DNA of 64,000 bases, taken from contig NZ_BMZN01000001.1 in the NCBI RefSeq assembly GCF_014652815.1, positions 188,718 to 252,717 of the forward strand. The letters run 5' to 3'. Made by a program: the position numbers and the translations under genes. The notes beneath the pieces were generated by a model. It saw only the letters and a program-made list of their open reading frames with translations, searched no databases and was not told where the DNA came from. This stretch comes from Alcaligenes pakistanensis. Its GTDB lineage: Bacteria; Pseudomonadota; Gammaproteobacteria; Burkholderiales; Burkholderiaceae_B. Below, in pieces: positions 37,805 through 46,574 of this stretch (position 1 is the first letter of the stretch; the number at the start of each line of letters is the position of its first letter).

Positions 37805-37836
37805 CGCCGGAAGGTGGCATTGCGCCACTTCCGGCG
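37805..37836. terminator. Hairpin after the first thiolase gene
   Basis: A GC-rich stem (37805-37818 with 37824-37836) carries GCCGGAAGGTGGC/GCCACTTCCGGC. It is nearly the same hairpin as the one after the upstream thiolase at 39203-39232. On the minus strand it follows the thiolase stop by 52 bases, with only a weak T-rich tail. Confidence 0.65.
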
Positions 37837-37888
37837 TTTTTAGCAAGGCGCCATCATACCAGCGATCACTTCACGCCGATGGCCAGAG

Positions 37889-39070
37889 TTAAAGGCGCTC
37901 CAGAATCACCGCAATCCCCTGCCCGCCCCCTAGACACATCGTCGCCAAGGCGTAACGGCCTTGAACCCGATGCAGCTCATACGCCGCCTTGACCGTAATC
38001 GCAGCCCCTGTCGCTCCAAATGGGTGCCCCAGACTAATACCGCTGCCATTGGGGTTCACTCGGGCCGGGTCCAGATTCAACTCCCGAACAACCGCACAAG
38101 CCTGGGCCGCAAACGCTTCATTGGATTCCACCACATCCAGATCCGACACCGTCAGGCCCGCCCGCTTTAACGCAATTCGCGTCGCAGGCACCGGTCCCAT
38201 TCCTGCCAAGCCGGGCTCTACACCCGCATGCCCCCAAGACAACAGTTTGGCCAGGGGTATTAAGCCTCGTTGATGCGCATCTTCTCGGCACATCAGTAGC
38301 AAGGCCGCGGCGCCATCGCCCAAACCCAAGGTATTACCCGCCGTCACCGTGCCATCCTCAGGCCGAAACGCGGGCCTCAAGGCCGCCAGCTCCTCCAGAC
38401 TAATATCGAACCGCACTCCCTCGTCCTGATCAAAGCAGTGCTCGCGTCCCTTCTCCCTATAAGAGACCGGCACAATCTGCTCCTTGAAATAGCCTTGTTC
38501 AATGGCATGACGAGCCCGCACGTGAGAGTGGTAGGCCAGCAAGTCCTGATCCTCACGCGATACGCCGTACACCTTGGCAACCTCATCGCCCGTTGCCCCC
38601 ATATGCTCCAGGCCAAAGGGATTGATCAGCACTCCGGCCAGCATATCGACTAGTGCCGAATCCCCCATACGCGCGCCCCACCGCTGCCCGGTAGCGATAT
38701 AGGGGATGCGACTGGCACTTTCCACTCCACCCGCCAGAGCGATATTGCTCTCACCCAGCAAAATACCCTGTGCCGCAGAAATGATCGCCTGCATGCCCGA
38801 CCCACATAAACGGTTGATATTCATTGCCGGGGCTTCGTGGCTAACACCCGCACGCATTGAGGACAGGCGGGATAAATAAGCATCATGCGGCTCAGTGGCG
38901 ACCACCTGCCCCATAAACACATGATCCACTTCCGCCCCCGAGACGGCGCTGCGCTCGAGCACGGCTTGCATGACTATCGTCCCCATCTCAATAGGCGACA
39001 CATTTTTCAGAGAACCGCCAAAGCTGCCAAAAGCGGTTCGACACCCTTGAACCAAAACGACTTCTTTCAT
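37889..39070 (-). CDS. Acetyl-CoA acyltransferase (thiolase), tandem copy 1
   Basis: A 393-residue degradative-type thiolase cleaving 3-ketoacyl-CoA or making acetoacetyl-CoA. It has the nucleophile Cys in NRLCGSGMQAI, the NEAFAAQ loop, His in SLGHPFGATGA and the second Cys in MCLGGGQG. The ATG at 39070 with AAGGAG upstream is preferred; a longer frame reaching 39274 overlaps the terminator. It closely resembles the next thiolase over its whole length (both begin MKEVV and both are 393 residues), clearly a tandem duplication. Confidence 0.93.
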   Translation of the reverse strand: MKEVVLVQGCRTAFGSFGGSLKNVSPIEMGTIVMQAVLERSAVSGAEVDHVFMGQVVATEPHDAYLSRLSSMRAGVSHEAPAMNINRLCGSGMQAIISAAQGILLGESNIALAGGVESASRIPYIATGQRWGARMGDSALVDMLAGVLINPFGLEHMGATGDEVAKVYGVSREDQDLLAYHSHVRARHAIEQGYFKEQIVPVSYREKGREHCFDQDEGVRFDISLEELAALRPAFRPEDGTVTAGNTLGLGDGAAALLLMCREDAHQRGLIPLAKLLSWGHAGVEPGLAGMGPVPATRIALKRAGLTVSDLDVVESNEAFAAQACAVVRELNLDPARVNPNGSGISLGHPFGATGAAITVKAAYELHRVQGRYALATMCLGGGQGIAVILERL

Positions 39071-39202
39071 ACGAATCTCCTTGCTATCTTTTAAGATAAA
39101 AGGCGGCTTAAGCCGCTCTCCACCTGACCAGGGCCAGACCCTCTTATTTTTAAAGCAATTCAAAACGCTTAGCCGCATGCTTAGGCGCCATTCCAAAAAA
39201 AA

Positions 39203-39232
39203 GCCGGAAAGTGGCTTCAAGCCACTTCCGGC
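39203..39232. terminator. Terminator between the two thiolases
   Basis: The stem GCCGGAAAGTGGC/GCCACTTCCGGC (39203-39215 with 39221-39232, one bulge) is flanked by A- and T-runs, so it works in both directions. It separates the two thiolase genes, 53 bases after the upstream gene's stop. Confidence 0.8.
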
Positions 39233-39285
39233 ATTTTTTAGGTCACCCTCCTGGCCCAGACCAGAAGCAGACAATCAGCAAGGCA

Positions 39286-40467
39286 TTATGCGCGCTCGAA
39301 AATAGCGGCAATCCCCTGTCCACCACCAATACACATGGTGACCAATGCATAACGACCTTGAACACGTTGCAGCTCGTGCAATGCTTTGGTCGTAATCGCC
39401 GCCCCCGTCGCCCCAATAGGGTGCCCCAGGCTGATACCGCTACCATTCGGGTTCACTCGCGCTGGGTCCAGACCTAGTTCACGCACCACCGCGCATGCTT
39501 GAGCGGCAAACGCTTCATTGGACTCAATCACATCCAAGTCCGACACGCTCAAGCCGGCGCGCTCCAGCGCCAGACGAGTTGCCGGTACAGGGCCAATGCC
39601 CATAATGCTCGGGTCCACCCCGGCATGCCCCCACGACACCAATTTGGCCAAGGGCTTCAAACCACGTTGGCGAGCCTCTTCCGCACACATCAACAGTACA
39701 ACTGCCGCGCCATCATTCAGGCCCGATGCATTACCAGCGGTGACGCTGCCACCTTCAGGCTGGAACACCGGCTTCAGCCCGGTGAAATTGTCCATTGTCG
39801 CATCCAGGCGCACGTGCTCATCCTGATCAAACACGATCTCGCCCTTGCGGCTTTTTTGGACGATAGGCACGATCTGTTCTTTGAAGTAGCCCTGCTCAAT
39901 CGCACGGCGCGCACGCTGGTGCGATTCCAGGGCCAGCTCGTCCTGATCCGCACGAGTTACGCCGTACTGGCGGGCAACATTTTCAGCCGTAATGCCCATG
40001 TGCACGCGATCAAAGGGATCCGTCAGCGCGCCTGTCATCATATCCATCATGACCGAGTCGCCCATGCGGGCACCCCAGCGGTGCGCACTGGACATATAAG
40101 GGGCACGGCTCATGCTTTCTGCGCCACCGGCCAAGGCTATCTTGGCATCACCCAGCAAAATCCCCTGAGCGGCCGACACAATGGCTTGCAGGCCAGAGCC
40201 ACACAAACGATTGACGTTCATGGCGGGAGTGCCATGTCCCACCCCCGCCTGCACCGAGGCCACGCGCGACAAATACATATCCCGTGGTTCGGTCTGAATC
40301 ACCTGCCCCATCACCACATGCTGAACGTCTGCAGCCGACACGCCACTTCTGTCCAGTACCGCGCGCAATACCGTGGCTCCCATCTCGATTGGCGACACAT
40401 TTTTCAGACCACCACCAAAATCACCAATCGCGGTACGGCATGCCTGGACTACAACCACTTCTTTCAT
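39286..40467 (-). CDS. Acetyl-CoA acyltransferase (thiolase), tandem copy 2
   Basis: A 393-residue thiolase with Cys in NRLCGSGLQAI, NEAFAAQ, His in SLGHPIGATGA and the C-terminal Cys in MCIGGGQG: a complete catalytic set. The ATG at 40467 has GAGGGAG upstream. A frame reaching 40581 is rejected because it extends into the promoter region. The intergenic space to the divergent uspA gene (193 bases) holds both promoters. The near-identical catalytic motifs in both copies suggest related but perhaps chain-length-differing substrates. Confidence 0.93.
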   Translation of the reverse strand: MKEVVVVQACRTAIGDFGGGLKNVSPIEMGATVLRAVLDRSGVSAADVQHVVMGQVIQTEPRDMYLSRVASVQAGVGHGTPAMNVNRLCGSGLQAIVSAAQGILLGDAKIALAGGAESMSRAPYMSSAHRWGARMGDSVMMDMMTGALTDPFDRVHMGITAENVARQYGVTRADQDELALESHQRARRAIEQGYFKEQIVPIVQKSRKGEIVFDQDEHVRLDATMDNFTGLKPVFQPEGGSVTAGNASGLNDGAAVVLLMCAEEARQRGLKPLAKLVSWGHAGVDPSIMGIGPVPATRLALERAGLSVSDLDVIESNEAFAAQACAVVRELGLDPARVNPNGSGISLGHPIGATGAAITTKALHELQRVQGRYALVTMCIGGGQGIAAIFERA

Positions 40468-40660
40468 ATGAATCTCCCTCAATCCCATTGGGATATGATG
40501 ACCAGCATAAAAAAGCCGAGCTGACAAAAACGTCCACCCGAATATACACGGCTGCAATGGAAAACCATAAAGCAGACACAAGCGCGTTAATTCGCAGTAT
40601 GGTTTGATACCTTACCCACAAGACTCGTTCTTGATAACCCCTTTTATAGGATTCCCCCTC

Positions 40661-41122
40661 ATGTACGAGCGTATCCTGGTATGCACCGACGGCTCAGAAC
40701 TGTCTGCCCACGCGGTCACTCACGCACTGAATCTGGCCAAGACCAGCGGCGCCAAATTGCTGGCTCTGCGCGTCATTCCACGCTATCGCCAAAGCTACCT
40801 GGAAGGCGGCCCCATTGTTGACCAGAAGTTGGATAGCCGTATCGAAGCCTCTTGGGTAGAACACGCGCAGTCCGAGCTCGCCGCCGTCAAACAGGCAGGC
40901 AAAGACATTGGCGTGCCAGTTAAGGGCTTGGTCGTTAAATCCGAACTGGTCGCTGATGCCATTATCTCGACTGCAGAAAAACAAAAAGCCGACTTGATTG
41001 TGATGTCCTCGCACGGACGTAAAGGCTATAAGCGTCTGCTATTGGGCAGTGAAACACAACACGTGCTGACCTGCTCAGAAATCCCGGTACTGATTATTCG
41101 CAAGAAACCCAAGAAAAAATAA
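40661..41122 (+). CDS. Universal stress protein, UspA family
   Basis: A 153-residue single-domain Usp, cytoplasmic and probably nucleotide binding. It begins YERILVCTDGSELS and has the ATP-binding G-2x-G-9x-G(S/T) pattern in HGRKGYKRLLLGSETQHVL, so it is of the ATP-binding class. The C-terminus is basic (RKKPKKK). The ATG at 40661 is preferred; an upstream frame from 40604 would overlap promoter sequence. It is divergent from thiolase copy 2. Confidence 0.93.
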   Translation: MYERILVCTDGSELSAHAVTHALNLAKTSGAKLLALRVIPRYRQSYLEGGPIVDQKLDSRIEASWVEHAQSELAAVKQAGKDIGVPVKGLVVKSELVADAIISTAEKQKADLIVMSSHGRKGYKRLLLGSETQHVLTCSEIPVLIIRKKPKKK

Positions 41123-41184
41123 AAACTTGGCCAGGCATCAAAACGCAAACTCCGGTTTGCGTTTTTTGTTCTCAGGAGTCCACC

Positions 41185-41970
41185 ATGAGCATCAGCACAC
41201 AGGAAAAACGTCGCCGCTTTCGCGCTTTGCATGAACATGGGCTCCTGATTTTGCCCAACCCTTGGGATATAGGCAGCGCAAAACGGCTGGAACGTCTGGG
41301 CGCACAAGCCCTTGCCAGCAGCAGCGCGGCCTTTGCCTGGGCACAAGGTCTGGAAGATTTTGAGGTGGGTCGCGATGCCTTACTGGCCCATTTACGGGAA
41401 TTAGCGGCCAGCACCGACTTGCCCCTGAACGCGGACTTTGAAAACGGCTTTGCTGATGAACCCGAACAGGTCGCAGCCAATGTCAGACTGGCTATTGAAA
41501 CCGGCATTGCCGGTTTGTCCATCGAAGATCGCTACGGCGACGAGCTTTACGATCTGGACCTGGCCCTTGCCCGCCTGCGAGCCGCCAAACAGGCAATCGT
41601 CACTAGCGGTGAGGATGTCTTATTAGTAGGACGCAGCGAAGGCATGCTTATCGGCGTGCTAGATCTGGCACAAACCATAGAGAGACTGCAAGCCTTTACC
41701 CAGGCAGGTGCCGATGTAGTCTACGCCCCCGGTTTACGTCAGCTGGATGATATTGCCCAAGTGGTACAGGCACTAGCCCCAACTCCTGTCAATGTGCTGT
41801 TGATTCATGCAGGGTTGACGGTGCCTGATCTGGCCGCTATTGGCGTGCGCCGTGTCAGCACCGGCTCACAACTGGCCTTGGCGACCTGGGACCGCTTTGA
41901 AGAGGTCAGCGCGCAACTTCTGGAGCAAGGGCATTTGCCTCCGACCCGGCCCCATCGCCGCTGGTCCTGA
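41185..41970 (+). CDS. Isocitrate lyase/PEP mutase-superfamily protein
   Basis: A 261-residue (beta/alpha)8-barrel of the ICL/PEP mutase superfamily. The NPWDIGSAKRLERLGAQALA start, the Mg-site acidic stretch NADFENGF and IEDR (residues about 113-116) are as in the oxaloacetate decarboxylase and 2-methylisocitrate lyase-like branch. It cleaves or hydrolyses C-C or C-P bonds of 2-oxo acids in known members. The exact substrate here is unknown. It follows uspA by 62 bases and ends with a terminator at 42001. Confidence 0.87.
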   Translation: MSISTQEKRRRFRALHEHGLLILPNPWDIGSAKRLERLGAQALASSSAAFAWAQGLEDFEVGRDALLAHLRELAASTDLPLNADFENGFADEPEQVAANVRLAIETGIAGLSIEDRYGDELYDLDLALARLRAAKQAIVTSGEDVLLVGRSEGMLIGVLDLAQTIERLQAFTQAGADVVYAPGLRQLDDIAQVVQALAPTPVNVLLIHAGLTVPDLAAIGVRRVSTGSQLALATWDRFEEVSAQLLEQGHLPPTRPHRRWS

Positions 41971-42000
41971 GATACGCACATCAAACAAACAGGCATAAAA

Positions 42001-42028
42001 AAAGCGCAAGCTGTGAGGCTTGCGCTTT
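42001..42028. terminator. Bidirectional terminator between convergent genes
   Basis: A perfect stem AAAGCGCAAGC (42001-42011) with GCTTGCGCTTT (42018-42028) and a 6-base loop is flanked by A- and T-runs. It serves the PEP mutase-like gene and the small convergent gene at 42048. Confidence 0.85.
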
Positions 42029-42047
42029 TTAACCCTTCAGTCAGAAC

Positions 42048-42188
42048 TTAGCTGTCCTGAGCCTGGTCGCCAGAGGCGTCCACTTTGGCTTCCTGATCAG
42101 TTTCTACGGCAGCTTTCTTAGGAGCAACCCAATTCAGGGGCTCAACCTCGAAGGCTTGTTTACGACGTACTGGTTTCGATTTGCTCAC
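42048..42188 (-). CDS. Small hypothetical protein, GTG start
   Basis: A 46-residue frame starting at a GTG at 42188 with a strong CAGGAG site six bases upstream. The protein begins with a basic segment (SKSKPVRRKQ) and ends acidic (EAKVDASGDQAQDS). I do not recognise the family. A longer reading from an ATG at 42233 is possible but lacks a ribosome site. It has its own terminator, so it is plausibly a real gene of unknown role. Confidence 0.55.
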   Translation of the reverse strand: MSKSKPVRRKQAFEVEPLNWVAPKKAAVETDQEAKVDASGDQAQDS

Positions 42189-42347
42189 GAATAACTCCTG
42201 CTCAATATCGACAGGGGGCGCTGCCCTTAGCACCCCGATTTCTTTATTGTATCAATGATTAGACCACAAATCAATTTTTATTATGATATGAGCTAACTAT
42301 ATCAGCAAATTAAGCGATTTTAGAACAAGATAAAGGAAATTTAAAAC

Positions 42348-42437
42348 ATGGCTTTTCATAGACAATTCAGCATTGAATTTGTCCGTCCAAAACACAGCCG
42401 CAAACAAAGACTGGGCATCCCCTTAAAAGCTCACTGA
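42348..42437 (+). CDS. Candidate very small ORF or leader peptide
   Basis: A 29-codon frame starting ATG with AAGGAA at good spacing. It encodes a basic peptide (MAFHRQFSIEFVRPKHSRK...). It lies 36 bases upstream of the LysR gene on the same strand and could be a leader or a small protein. Only the ribosome site and strand support it. Confidence 0.3.
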   Translation: MAFHRQFSIEFVRPKHSRKQRLGIPLKAH

Positions 42438-42473
42438 TCTACAGTCTGAGCACAACAACAAAGAGACAATGGC

Positions 42474-43385
42474 ATGCACGATTTCCGCCCCATCGAGAAT
42501 CTGGACCGCTCCCTGCGCTGCTTTCTGCGTATCGCACAGTTGGGCTCCGTCAGCAAAGCAGCGGACGACTTAGGGCAAAGCCAATCCAGTCTGAGCAAAC
42601 AATTAACTGCACTGGAGCAAAGTCTGGGCCAAGCGCTCTTTATCCGCACCGGGCGCGGGGTCAGCGTGAACGATGCCGGCCAACTTTTGCTACAGGCTAT
42701 AGAACCGGCCTATAGCCGCATTGATACAGCGGTCCATGCCGTACGACAAGATCAGGGTGTCAGCCAAGGGACCGTACGCTTGGCAACCGTCCACACCTTG
42801 AGTTATTACTTCATGTCAGACGTAGCGGCAGCCTTCATGAGCGCCCATCCAGGCGTGAATCTGTCCTTGCTTGGCCGTAGCTCGCCCGAAGTAGTGGCCT
42901 TGGTGGAAAGCGGCAAAGCAGACATAGGCTTTGTCTACGACTCTGCCGTCGATTGCGGTGGGCTAAGCTCGCACACCTTATTTGACGACCAGATGTGCCG
43001 TATTTCAGCCCAGCAAGACAAGGCCCCCAATGCCGACCTCAGCAGCCAGCCATTACGACTGATCGGCTTTCCGCCCCACTATGCCTTGCGCCGGATGATT
43101 CACAGCAGTGGCTTAAGCCCCGAGTTTGTGGCCGAAGCTGAAACCATCGATGCCATGTTGCGTCTGGTTGCTTCGGGATTGGGCGACTGTATTTTGCCCA
43201 GCCGCATTCCAGACAATTTGCTGCATGAACACAAACTGTATAAATACCCGATTGAACAGCCCATCTTGCAACGCCGTGTCGTCGCCATCTTACGGGCGGA
43301 CCGCGATCCCCTGGCACTAACGTCCCGACTCCTGGAATGTGCCCTACGAATCGCTCAAGGCCTGCCAGAGACAAGCAGGCAATAA
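42474..43385 (+). CDS. LysR-family transcriptional regulator
   Basis: A 303-residue LTTR. The N-terminal winged helix is LRCFLRIAQLGSVSKAADDLGQSQSSLSKQLTALEQSLGQALFIR (about 15-60). The two-lobed effector domain (about 95-295) follows. No divergent target gene lies next to it: the minus-strand small gene at 42048-42188 is separated by about 285 bases. Its 3' end converges on the decarboxylase terminator. Target and ligand are unknown. Confidence 0.92.
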   Translation: MHDFRPIENLDRSLRCFLRIAQLGSVSKAADDLGQSQSSLSKQLTALEQSLGQALFIRTGRGVSVNDAGQLLLQAIEPAYSRIDTAVHAVRQDQGVSQGTVRLATVHTLSYYFMSDVAAAFMSAHPGVNLSLLGRSSPEVVALVESGKADIGFVYDSAVDCGGLSSHTLFDDQMCRISAQQDKAPNADLSSQPLRLIGFPPHYALRRMIHSSGLSPEFVAEAETIDAMLRLVASGLGDCILPSRIPDNLLHEHKLYKYPIEQPILQRRVVAILRADRDPLALTSRLLECALRIAQGLPETSRQ

Positions 43386-43387
43386 AA

Positions 43388-43461
43388 AGGCGGGCCTTGC
43401 AATCACCTTCTTGAAGTCAGGGACATAGCTGACTTCAAGAAGGCAAATCACAAGGCCCGCC
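43388..43461 (-). terminator. Large cruciform terminator of the decarboxylase gene
   Basis: Two nested perfect stems: the outer 11-bp stem GGCGGGCCTTG (43389-43399) with 43451-43461, and an inner 15-bp stem (43406-43420 with 43429-43443). On the minus strand a T-rich tail follows. It lies between two convergent genes. Confidence 0.75.
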
Positions 43462-43517
43462 CTCTCCAAACCCTCGCCTACCGCCCAAGCTGGCTAAACG
43501 GTTCGGGATCCTCTGCT

Positions 43518-45785
43518 TTACTGAGCCACGCAATCAACGTAATAACGCTTTTGGCCCGAAGCATCAGCCTCTTCCACAAAACCGTGGATATCCGTACCGA
43601 AGCCCGGACACTGGCGATGCAGTTCACGCGAAAACTTCAGGAAATCCACAATCGTCTTGTTGAAGGCTTCGCCCGGCACCAACAAAGGAATACCGGGTGG
43701 ATATGGCGTAATCAGGTTGGTCGTGACGCGCCCTTCCAGCGAGTCAATCTCAACCCGCTCTGTACGACGCTGCGCGATGCACGCAAAAGCATCTGCTGGA
43801 CGCATGACGGGTGTCACATCCGAAAGGTACATATCCGTCATCAAACGAGCGATGTCGTACTTGGCGTAGAGCTGATGCACGTGCTGACACAAATCGCGCA
43901 GACCCATCTCTTCATAGCACGGATACTGACGGGCGAACTGGGGCAGAACGCGCCAGACTGGCAAGTTGCGGTCGTAATCGTCTTTGAACTGCTGCAGCGC
44001 CGTCACCAGGGAATTCCAGCGGCCTTTGGTAATGCCGATGGTAAACATGATGAAGAAGCTGTACAGACCAATCTTTTCCACGATCACGCCACGCTGCGCC
44101 AGGAACTTGGTCACGATAGAGGCCGGAATACCCGTTTCCCCAAAGGTGCCGGTCAAATCCAGGCCGGGAGTAACAATCGTGGCCTTGATGGGGTCCAGCA
44201 TATTGAAGCCATCAGCCAGCGGGCCAAAACCATGCCATTCGCTGTGCTCCACATCGTCGCTAATGATCCAGTCTTCAGGCTTACCGACGCCATCTTCAGC
44301 CAGCGTTGGCGGCCCCCAGACCTTGAACCACCAGTCATCATCCTCAAACTGTGACTCCACCTTACGCATGGCACGGCGGAAATCCAGTGCTTCGATAATG
44401 CTTTCTTCCACCAGAACGCGCCCGCCTGGAGGCTCCATCATGGCAGCCGCCACATCGCAGGACGCAATAATCGCGTACTGCGGGCTGGTGCTGGTGTGCA
44501 TCAGATAGGCTTCATTGAACAAATGACGGTCCAGACTACGCGTGACAGAATCCTGCGCCAGCACGTGACTGGCCTGACTCAAACCGGCCAGCAGCTTGTG
44601 CGTGGACTGCGTGGAGAAAACCAGCGTCTCCTGCGGACGTGGACGGTTCTTGCCCATGGCATGAAACTGACCGTAGAAGGGATGGAAAGCCGCATGCGGA
44701 ATCCAGGCTTCGTCAAAGTGCAGTACTTCCACATAGCCATCCACCGCATTCTTGATCACTTGGGTGTCGTAAATAATGCCGTCATACGTAGACTGAGTCA
44801 GCGTCAGAACGCGTGGCTTCACCGTATCGGCATCCACATGCGTCAGCAAGGGGTGCTTGCGGATTTTCTCGCGGATAGTCTCGATATCGAATTCGCTGCG
44901 GGCAATAGGACCAATAATGCCAAAGTGATTGCGCGTAGGACGCAAAAACACAGGGATAGCACCGGTCATCACAATGCTGTGCAGGATGGACTTGTGGCAG
45001 TTGCGGTCCACAACCACCACATCACCGGGAGCAACCGCATGGTGCCAGACAATCTTGTTGCTGGTGCTGGTGCCATTGGTTACGAAAAAGCAGTGGTCGG
45101 CATTGAAAATGCGGGCGGCATTGCGCTCGCTGGCACCGATGGCACCGTTATGGTCCAGCAACTGGCCCAGTTCCTCGACGGCATTACACACGTCAGCGCG
45201 CAGCATGTTCTCACCAAAGAACTGGTGGAAAATCTGCCCGACCGGGCTTTTCAAGAAGGCCACACCACCGGAGTGACCGGGGCAGTGCCAGGAATAGGAG
45301 CCATCCTCGGCGTAATCGAGCAGGGCTTTCAAAAACGGGGGCTTGACGCCTTCCACGTAGCTACGCGCTTCACGCACGATGTGACGCGCCACAAACTCGG
45401 GCGTGTCCTCGAACATGTGAATGACGCCTTGCAGCTCGCGCAAGATATCGTTTGGCATATGACGAGCCGTTTTGGTCTCGCCATACACATAAATAGGGAC
45501 ATCGGTATTGCGACGACGCACTGCCCGAATAAAGGCACGCAGATTAACCAGCGCGGGGGCGCTGTCACCGTCTTGCGTGAACTCCTCATCATCGATGGAC
45601 AAAATAAACGCGCTGGCACGACTTTGCTGCTGGGCAAACTGACTCAGATCGCCATAACTGGTGGTTCCCAACACCTCGAAGCCCTCGGCCTCGATCGCAT
45701 CTGCTAATACACGAATGCTCAAACCTGACGCATTTTCAGAACGAAAATCCTCATCGATGATCACAATGGGGAATTGATATTGCAT
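43518..45785 (-). CDS. Orn/Lys/Arg decarboxylase, class III PLP enzyme (AdiA-like)
   Basis: A 755-residue PLP-dependent basic amino-acid decarboxylase. An N-terminal response-regulator-like wing domain (about 1-130) is followed by the PLP domain. The Schiff-base Lys is in FSTQSTHKLLAGLSQASH, and HFDEAW and VVVDRNCHKSI flank the active site. The length and the STHKLL motif match inducible arginine decarboxylase AdiA better than the shorter lysine enzymes, but arginine, lysine or ornithine cannot be told apart here. It probably serves acid resistance or polyamine formation. No antiporter gene lies next to it. Confidence 0.9.
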   Translation of the reverse strand: MQYQFPIVIIDEDFRSENASGLSIRVLADAIEAEGFEVLGTTSYGDLSQFAQQQSRASAFILSIDDEEFTQDGDSAPALVNLRAFIRAVRRRNTDVPIYVYGETKTARHMPNDILRELQGVIHMFEDTPEFVARHIVREARSYVEGVKPPFLKALLDYAEDGSYSWHCPGHSGGVAFLKSPVGQIFHQFFGENMLRADVCNAVEELGQLLDHNGAIGASERNAARIFNADHCFFVTNGTSTSNKIVWHHAVAPGDVVVVDRNCHKSILHSIVMTGAIPVFLRPTRNHFGIIGPIARSEFDIETIREKIRKHPLLTHVDADTVKPRVLTLTQSTYDGIIYDTQVIKNAVDGYVEVLHFDEAWIPHAAFHPFYGQFHAMGKNRPRPQETLVFSTQSTHKLLAGLSQASHVLAQDSVTRSLDRHLFNEAYLMHTSTSPQYAIIASCDVAAAMMEPPGGRVLVEESIIEALDFRRAMRKVESQFEDDDWWFKVWGPPTLAEDGVGKPEDWIISDDVEHSEWHGFGPLADGFNMLDPIKATIVTPGLDLTGTFGETGIPASIVTKFLAQRGVIVEKIGLYSFFIMFTIGITKGRWNSLVTALQQFKDDYDRNLPVWRVLPQFARQYPCYEEMGLRDLCQHVHQLYAKYDIARLMTDMYLSDVTPVMRPADAFACIAQRRTERVEIDSLEGRVTTNLITPYPPGIPLLVPGEAFNKTIVDFLKFSRELHRQCPGFGTDIHGFVEEADASGQKRYYVDCVAQ

Positions 45786-45894
45786 GCCATGTCCTTAATA
45801 CAAGGGAGTGCCGCACCGGGCGGCAAAAAAAGAGAGGGACGGAGTCGCTTTTGTGTAGCAGATCGTACGAGTTTCAAGTCCTGTCAGTTGACAC

Positions 45895-45923
45895 TTGCTT
45901 TTCCCTACGTCCTTAGGCATAAT
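45895..45923 (+). promoter_or_regulatory. Promoter of the tRNA-Cys gene
   Basis: TTGCTT (45895-45900) and CATAAT (45918-45923) are 17 bases apart, a good sigma-70 pair. Transcription would start near 45930, about 20 bases before the tRNA. Confidence 0.55.
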
Positions 45924-45949
45924 TCTACATGTCCCAGGACAAAACAAAA

Positions 45950-46023
45950 GGCGCGGTGACAGATTGGCTATGTAACGGACTGCAAATCCGTTCAGGTTGG
46001 TTCGATTCCAGCACGCGCCTCCA
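45950..46023 (+). tRNA. tRNA-Cys (anticodon GCA)
   Basis: A 74-base cloverleaf. The acceptor GGCGCGG (45950-45956) pairs with ACGCGCC (46013-46019) except for the last pair. The anticodon stem ACGGA/TCCGT surrounds loop CTGCAAA, with anticodon GCA at 45982-45984. The T-loop GGTTCGATTCC is canonical, U73 is the Cys identity base, and CCA is encoded at 46021-46023. A single isolated tRNA gene with its own promoter and terminator. Confidence 0.95.
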
Positions 46024-46086
46024 TCTTGCTTGCATCCAAGACAGACAAAACTGGATCTACATTCGGTTTTGAACACACAGAAAAAG

Positions 46087-46108
46087 TCGCCATCCCGGCG
46101 ATTTTTTT
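46087..46108 (+). terminator. Terminator of the tRNA-Cys transcript
   Basis: Stem TCGCC/GGCGA (46087-46091 with 46097-46101) is followed by seven T (46102-46108). Confidence 0.7.
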
Positions 46109-46574
46109 ATTCCTGTTTCCTGTGGGCCAAACCCTTGTTCGACGCGCTGCAGCCAAGCACTTTCATCGTTTTTGGCCTACCGTCCCAACTTGGCCTGCAA
46201 TTTAACACAAGCAGGCGCGTGATCTGCGCAAAAAACCCTCTTTTTAGTGCCCTAAAAACATCATTTGGGCTCAAGTGCCTTTCAGGTCTTGAACCACATC
46301 TTTGTAGCTGCTACATGCAGATTATTTGGGAACAAACTTTCGCTCTGGAACTGTCTCCTTTCTACTACGACCTAGAACAAACAGGAGTTCAGACAAGCAA
46401 TTTCAGCGATGCTCCAGCCCTGGCTTTAAAACCAGCACCCGGCTGGCGCTGATATGATGGCGGCATTCGCGCAGGCTGGCCCTTATCTTGTATGTTCCCA
46501 ACAAGCTTCTGTCAGCACCTGCCCCGCTCATTACGATAAAACCGTGCCCCTACAGTTCTATCCGATTTATATAG
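46109..46574. other. 466-base stretch with no supported gene
   Basis: The only open frame here (plus strand, 45997-46452, 151 codons) begins within the tRNA and has no ribosome site or family signature. The base composition looks less GC-rich than the neighbours. I see no repeat, RNA structure or gene I can name. The xthA promoter must lie at its right end. Confidence 0.5.

Noticed and set aside
44496..45707. A 403-codon open frame opposite the decarboxylase
   Set aside because: Antisense to the decarboxylase; no start signal or domain.
45997..46452. A 151-codon frame beginning in the tRNA-Cys gene
   Set aside because: It starts inside the tRNA, has no ribosome site and no recognisable sequence features.
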